Below, piece by piece: positions 62,017-64,000 of a stretch of DNA of 64,000 nucleotides. The notes under the pieces are model-generated. The model did not search any database and was not told the DNA's origin. It saw only the letters and a program-made list of their open reading frames with translations. Where the stretch lies: contig NZ_JAOAMU010000003.1 of assembly GCF_025154075.1 (NCBI RefSeq), forward strand, positions 335,713 to 399,712, written 5' to 3'. Within the stretch, counting starts at the first letter, position 1; each line of letters begins with the position of its first letter. Source of the DNA: Chryseobacterium herbae (GTDB lineage Bacteria > Bacteroidota > Bacteroidia > Flavobacteriales > Weeksellaceae). A program made the translations under genes and the position numbers.

Positions 62017-63114
62017 ATGAATCAATTATTAGCACTCACCCTTTTATTTAATGTAACATTTTGTATGGCACAGACGTATCACTTCCCCGAAGAATCTTCA
62101 CCTCACGAAGGAACATGGCTGCAATGGCCACACCATCACCAGCATGGCGCTGAATACCGGAAAAGAATAGAGCAGACGTGGATTGACATGACACGTGAGC
62201 TTCAGTCCGGAGAAAAAGTTCACATCATCGCTTATGATGATAAGGAAAAGAAAAGAATTTCCGATCTGTTGGAAAAAAATAAAATCTCTTTAAAAAATGT
62301 AGATTTCAAAGTATATCCTACCGATGATGTCTGGGTGAGAGATAACGGTCCTATTTTCGTGAAAGATAATAACGGACGTGTACTTATTGAAGATTGGGGC
62401 TTTAATGGCTGGGGAGGAAAATACGATTCCGAAAATTGTGATGAAATTCCTCAGCGAATAGGAGCGGATCTGGGCATTAAAGTGATTGATCTGAACGAAG
62501 AAATGGTGAATGAAGGCGGATCGGTAGAGACCGATGGAAACGGTGTTCTGATGGCCTGTAAAAGTTCTGTGATCAGTCAGAAAAAAGGATCTACCCGAAC
62601 GAAAGGGATTACACAGCAGGAAGCTGAAGAAATGTTTGAAAAATATTACGGTGTTTCAAAGGTTATCTGGCTTGATGGTATTACCGGACTGGATGTGACC
62701 GATATGCACATTGACGGTTTTATGAAATTCATCAATCACAATACCATGATCACGATGGACGAGGACGGTCTTTTTGAAATGGGACTTACCGATAAAGATA
62801 TCAATACCTTGTACGCAGCATCCAATGCAGACGGAAAAGAATACAAAAAAGTATATCTGCCGGCAACAAAAAATAAAGTAAAAACTGCTTATGGAAAGCA
62901 GCTGGAAGAAAAAGGCTCTTATATTAATTTCTATGTTGCCAATAAAGTGGTTTTGGTTCCCAACTATGGCGATCCAAATGATAAAGTGGCTAATGAAATG
63001 ATTCAGAAACAGTATCCTGACCGAAAAGTCATTGGAATTGATGTGAGAAATTTATATGAAAACGGTGGAATGATTCACTGTGTAACACAACAACAGCCTG
63101 CCGGGAATTTTTAG
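62017..63114 (+). CDS. exported agmatine/peptidylarginine deiminase family protein
   Basis: A 365-residue guanidino-deiminase with a signal peptide (MNQLLALTLLFNVTFCMAQ); ATG at 62017 is chosen because the longer ORF starts inside the upstream gene. Catalytic features: WVRDNGPIFV with Asp109, NEGGSVETDGNG, DMHIDGFMKF with His231 and Asp233, and Cys355 in GGMIHCVTQQQPAG. Cytoplasmic agmatine deiminases lack export signals, so this enzyme acts outside the inner membrane. It could act on free agmatine or on arginine residues of peptides. The preceding barrel-like gene is coupled to it. Confidence 0.9.
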   Translation: MNQLLALTLLFNVTFCMAQTYHFPEESSPHEGTWLQWPHHHQHGAEYRKRIEQTWIDMTRELQSGEKVHIIAYDDKEKKRISDLLEKNKISLKNVDFKVYPTDDVWVRDNGPIFVKDNNGRVLIEDWGFNGWGGKYDSENCDEIPQRIGADLGIKVIDLNEEMVNEGGSVETDGNGVLMACKSSVISQKKGSTRTKGITQQEAEEMFEKYYGVSKVIWLDGITGLDVTDMHIDGFMKFINHNTMITMDEDGLFEMGLTDKDINTLYAASNADGKEYKKVYLPATKNKVKTAYGKQLEEKGSYINFYVANKVVLVPNYGDPNDKVANEMIQKQYPDRKVIGIDVRNLYENGGMIHCVTQQQPAGNF

Positions 63115-63140
63115 AATAAAATATTTACCGTATAATGATA

Positions 63141-63174
63141 AAAAAAATGCAGACATCAATGTCTGCATTTTTTT
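63141..63174. terminator. bidirectional terminator between the deiminase and surface protein genes
   Basis: AAAATGCAGACA / TGTCTGCATTTT with a TCAA loop is flanked by A and T runs on both sides, so it can end both convergent transcripts. It abuts the stop codon of the minus-strand gene. Confidence 0.85.
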
Positions 63175-64000
63175 TAGTCTCTGTTTTTTAATAAAATCCA
63201 TCCGGATAATTCTACCGGTTTTTTACTTATTTTATCTTCCCAGAACAGAGAGTACCAGTAAGTGTCGGTAGGAAGAGGTCTGCCTAAATATTCACCTTTC
63301 CAGATGGTGTTTTTAGGATCAATCTTGAAAATAGACTTACCGTATTTATCAAATATACTCCCTCTGAAACTTCCATATCGGCTGATAACACTGAAATCGA
63401 TCACGTCATTCTTTCCGTCATAATTCGGGGTGATGACATTGGCCATAAAGAAAGTGTAATATTCTCCGGTAGCGTAGCAGGAGGTTCCTTTGGTTCTTAC
63501 TCTGATAAAATACTGGGTATTCTTGAGAACAGGAGTGAAAACGTTAGAATTTTGCCATGTAAAACCACCGTCAATAGAATACTCCAGCGGAAGATTAGAG
63601 TTGTTGGTAGCTTCAATAATCAGGGTATTATTTTTATAAGTTATTGCTTTGATCTGAGGAACCATAATATAGGAAACCTTTGCTGTAAATGTTTTAGAGC
63701 ATACACCGTTACTGATCCTTACACTATAAGTACCGGCAAGGGTCACATCAATGGTTTGTGTGGTAGCTCCGGTATTCCAAAGATAGGTGTAACCAGTACC
63801 GGAACCGGCATCTAAAATAATCTTATCCCCCTCACAAAGCTCGGCATCTTTCAACGCAGATACAATTTCAGGAACGACTTTGATGGTAATGGTTGCAGGT
63901 GATTGTGCCTGACAACCGTTAAATCCCGTGCCGGTAACACTGTAAGTTGTTGTAGTAGAAGGAGAAACGGTCTGGATGTTTCCATTACCGGGAAGACTGT
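63174..64000 (-). CDS. T9SS type B surface protein, C-terminal part (runs off window)
   Basis: The reading frame stays open to the window end, so only the last 275 residues or so are seen. It includes Ig/PKD-like repeats (SPATITIKVVPEIVSA, then LCEGDKIILDAGSGTGYTYLWNTGATTQTIDVTLAGTYSVRI), a region NLPLEYSIDGGFTWQNSNVF, and the C-terminal gliding-motility-associated type B sorting domain: NVITPNYDGKNDVIDFSVISR, DKYGKSIFK, WKGEYLGRPLPTDTYWYSL, ending LKNRD. It should be a large adhesin-like protein exported by T9SS. The 5' end is outside the window. Confidence 0.92.
   Translation of the reverse strand, partial: SLPGNGNIQTVSPSTTTTYSVTGTGFNGCQAQSPATITIKVVPEIVSALKDAELCEGDKIILDAGSGTGYTYLWNTGATTQTIDVTLAGTYSVRISNGVCSKTFTAKVSYIMVPQIKAITYKNNTLIIEATNNSNLPLEYSIDGGFTWQNSNVFTPVLKNTQYFIRVRTKGTSCYATGEYYTFFMANVITPNYDGKNDVIDFSVISRYGSFRGSIFDKYGKSIFKIDPKNTIWKGEYLGRPLPTDTYWYSLFWEDKISKKPVELSGWILLKNRD

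Overview
The window is a chromosomal segment of a Bacteroidota bacterium, most likely a Chryseobacterium-like member of the Weeksellaceae. The evidence is AT-rich DNA, SusC/SusD pairs, type IX secretion (T9SS) sorting domains, a GLPGLI-family protein, a fused ccoNO, a lipidated TamA (TamL) beside TamB, and recurrent -7 boxes of the Bacteroidota form TAnnTTTG. I saw no rRNA, tRNA, CRISPR array, prophage or intact insertion sequence. The assignment rests on gene content, not on a search.

Layout. 0-3 kb: a four-helix-bundle (S23-type) gene, groES, a small double-glycine-leader peptide and two secreted proteins of unknown role. 2.7-8.1 kb: a dicarboxylate symporter, a CitMHS citrate transporter with a DUF2490 barrel, and a divergent LytS/LytTR two-component system. 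8.1-15.6 kb: a tandem palindromic repeat cluster, an M1 peptidase, a HupE/UreJ-like protein, a T9SS-exported subtilase and a DUF6702 protein. 15.6-16.2 kb: no ORF, but a promoter, folded sequence and terminator that fit a small RNA. 16.2-21.8 kb: a coupled methyltransferase-VanW-AcpH operon, a membrane-anchored AraC regulator, radA, a small membrane protein and YceI.

22.3-28.8 kb is the most unusual part. It is a minus-strand cluster resembling the E. coli ynbABCD operon of unsettled function: CDP-alcohol phosphotransferase, CdsA-like CDP-DAG synthase, PAP2/dual-specificity phosphatase and a hydrolase-methyltransferase fusion. It also carries an SDR and a patatin-like protein whose catalytic Ser and Asp are replaced by Cys and Ala. 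It looks like a self-contained route to a modified phospholipid or lipid headgroup.

28.9-33.5 kb: pyrG, yidC, a second double-glycine peptide lying between two copies of the yidC tail and terminator, and rnhB. 33.8-43.4 kb: two SusC/SusD pairs with the same promoter core and the same terminator. 43.5-57.3 kb: argS, then on the minus strand a tamB-tamL-yihY operon and a ccoNO-ccoP cbb3 oxidase. 57.5-64 kb: an XRE regulator, an amino acid permease, a GLPGLI protein, an AraC/GyrI regulator, a barrel-like protein with a secreted agmatine/peptidylarginine deiminase, and the C-terminal part of a large T9SS type B surface protein running off the window.

Intergenic spacers hold several repeat families: GGGCTTTAGCCC palindromes with compensatory changes, GGAAGCTGGAAG-type inverted arms, GAGTTCGGGTTA arms, and degenerate G-rich short tandems.
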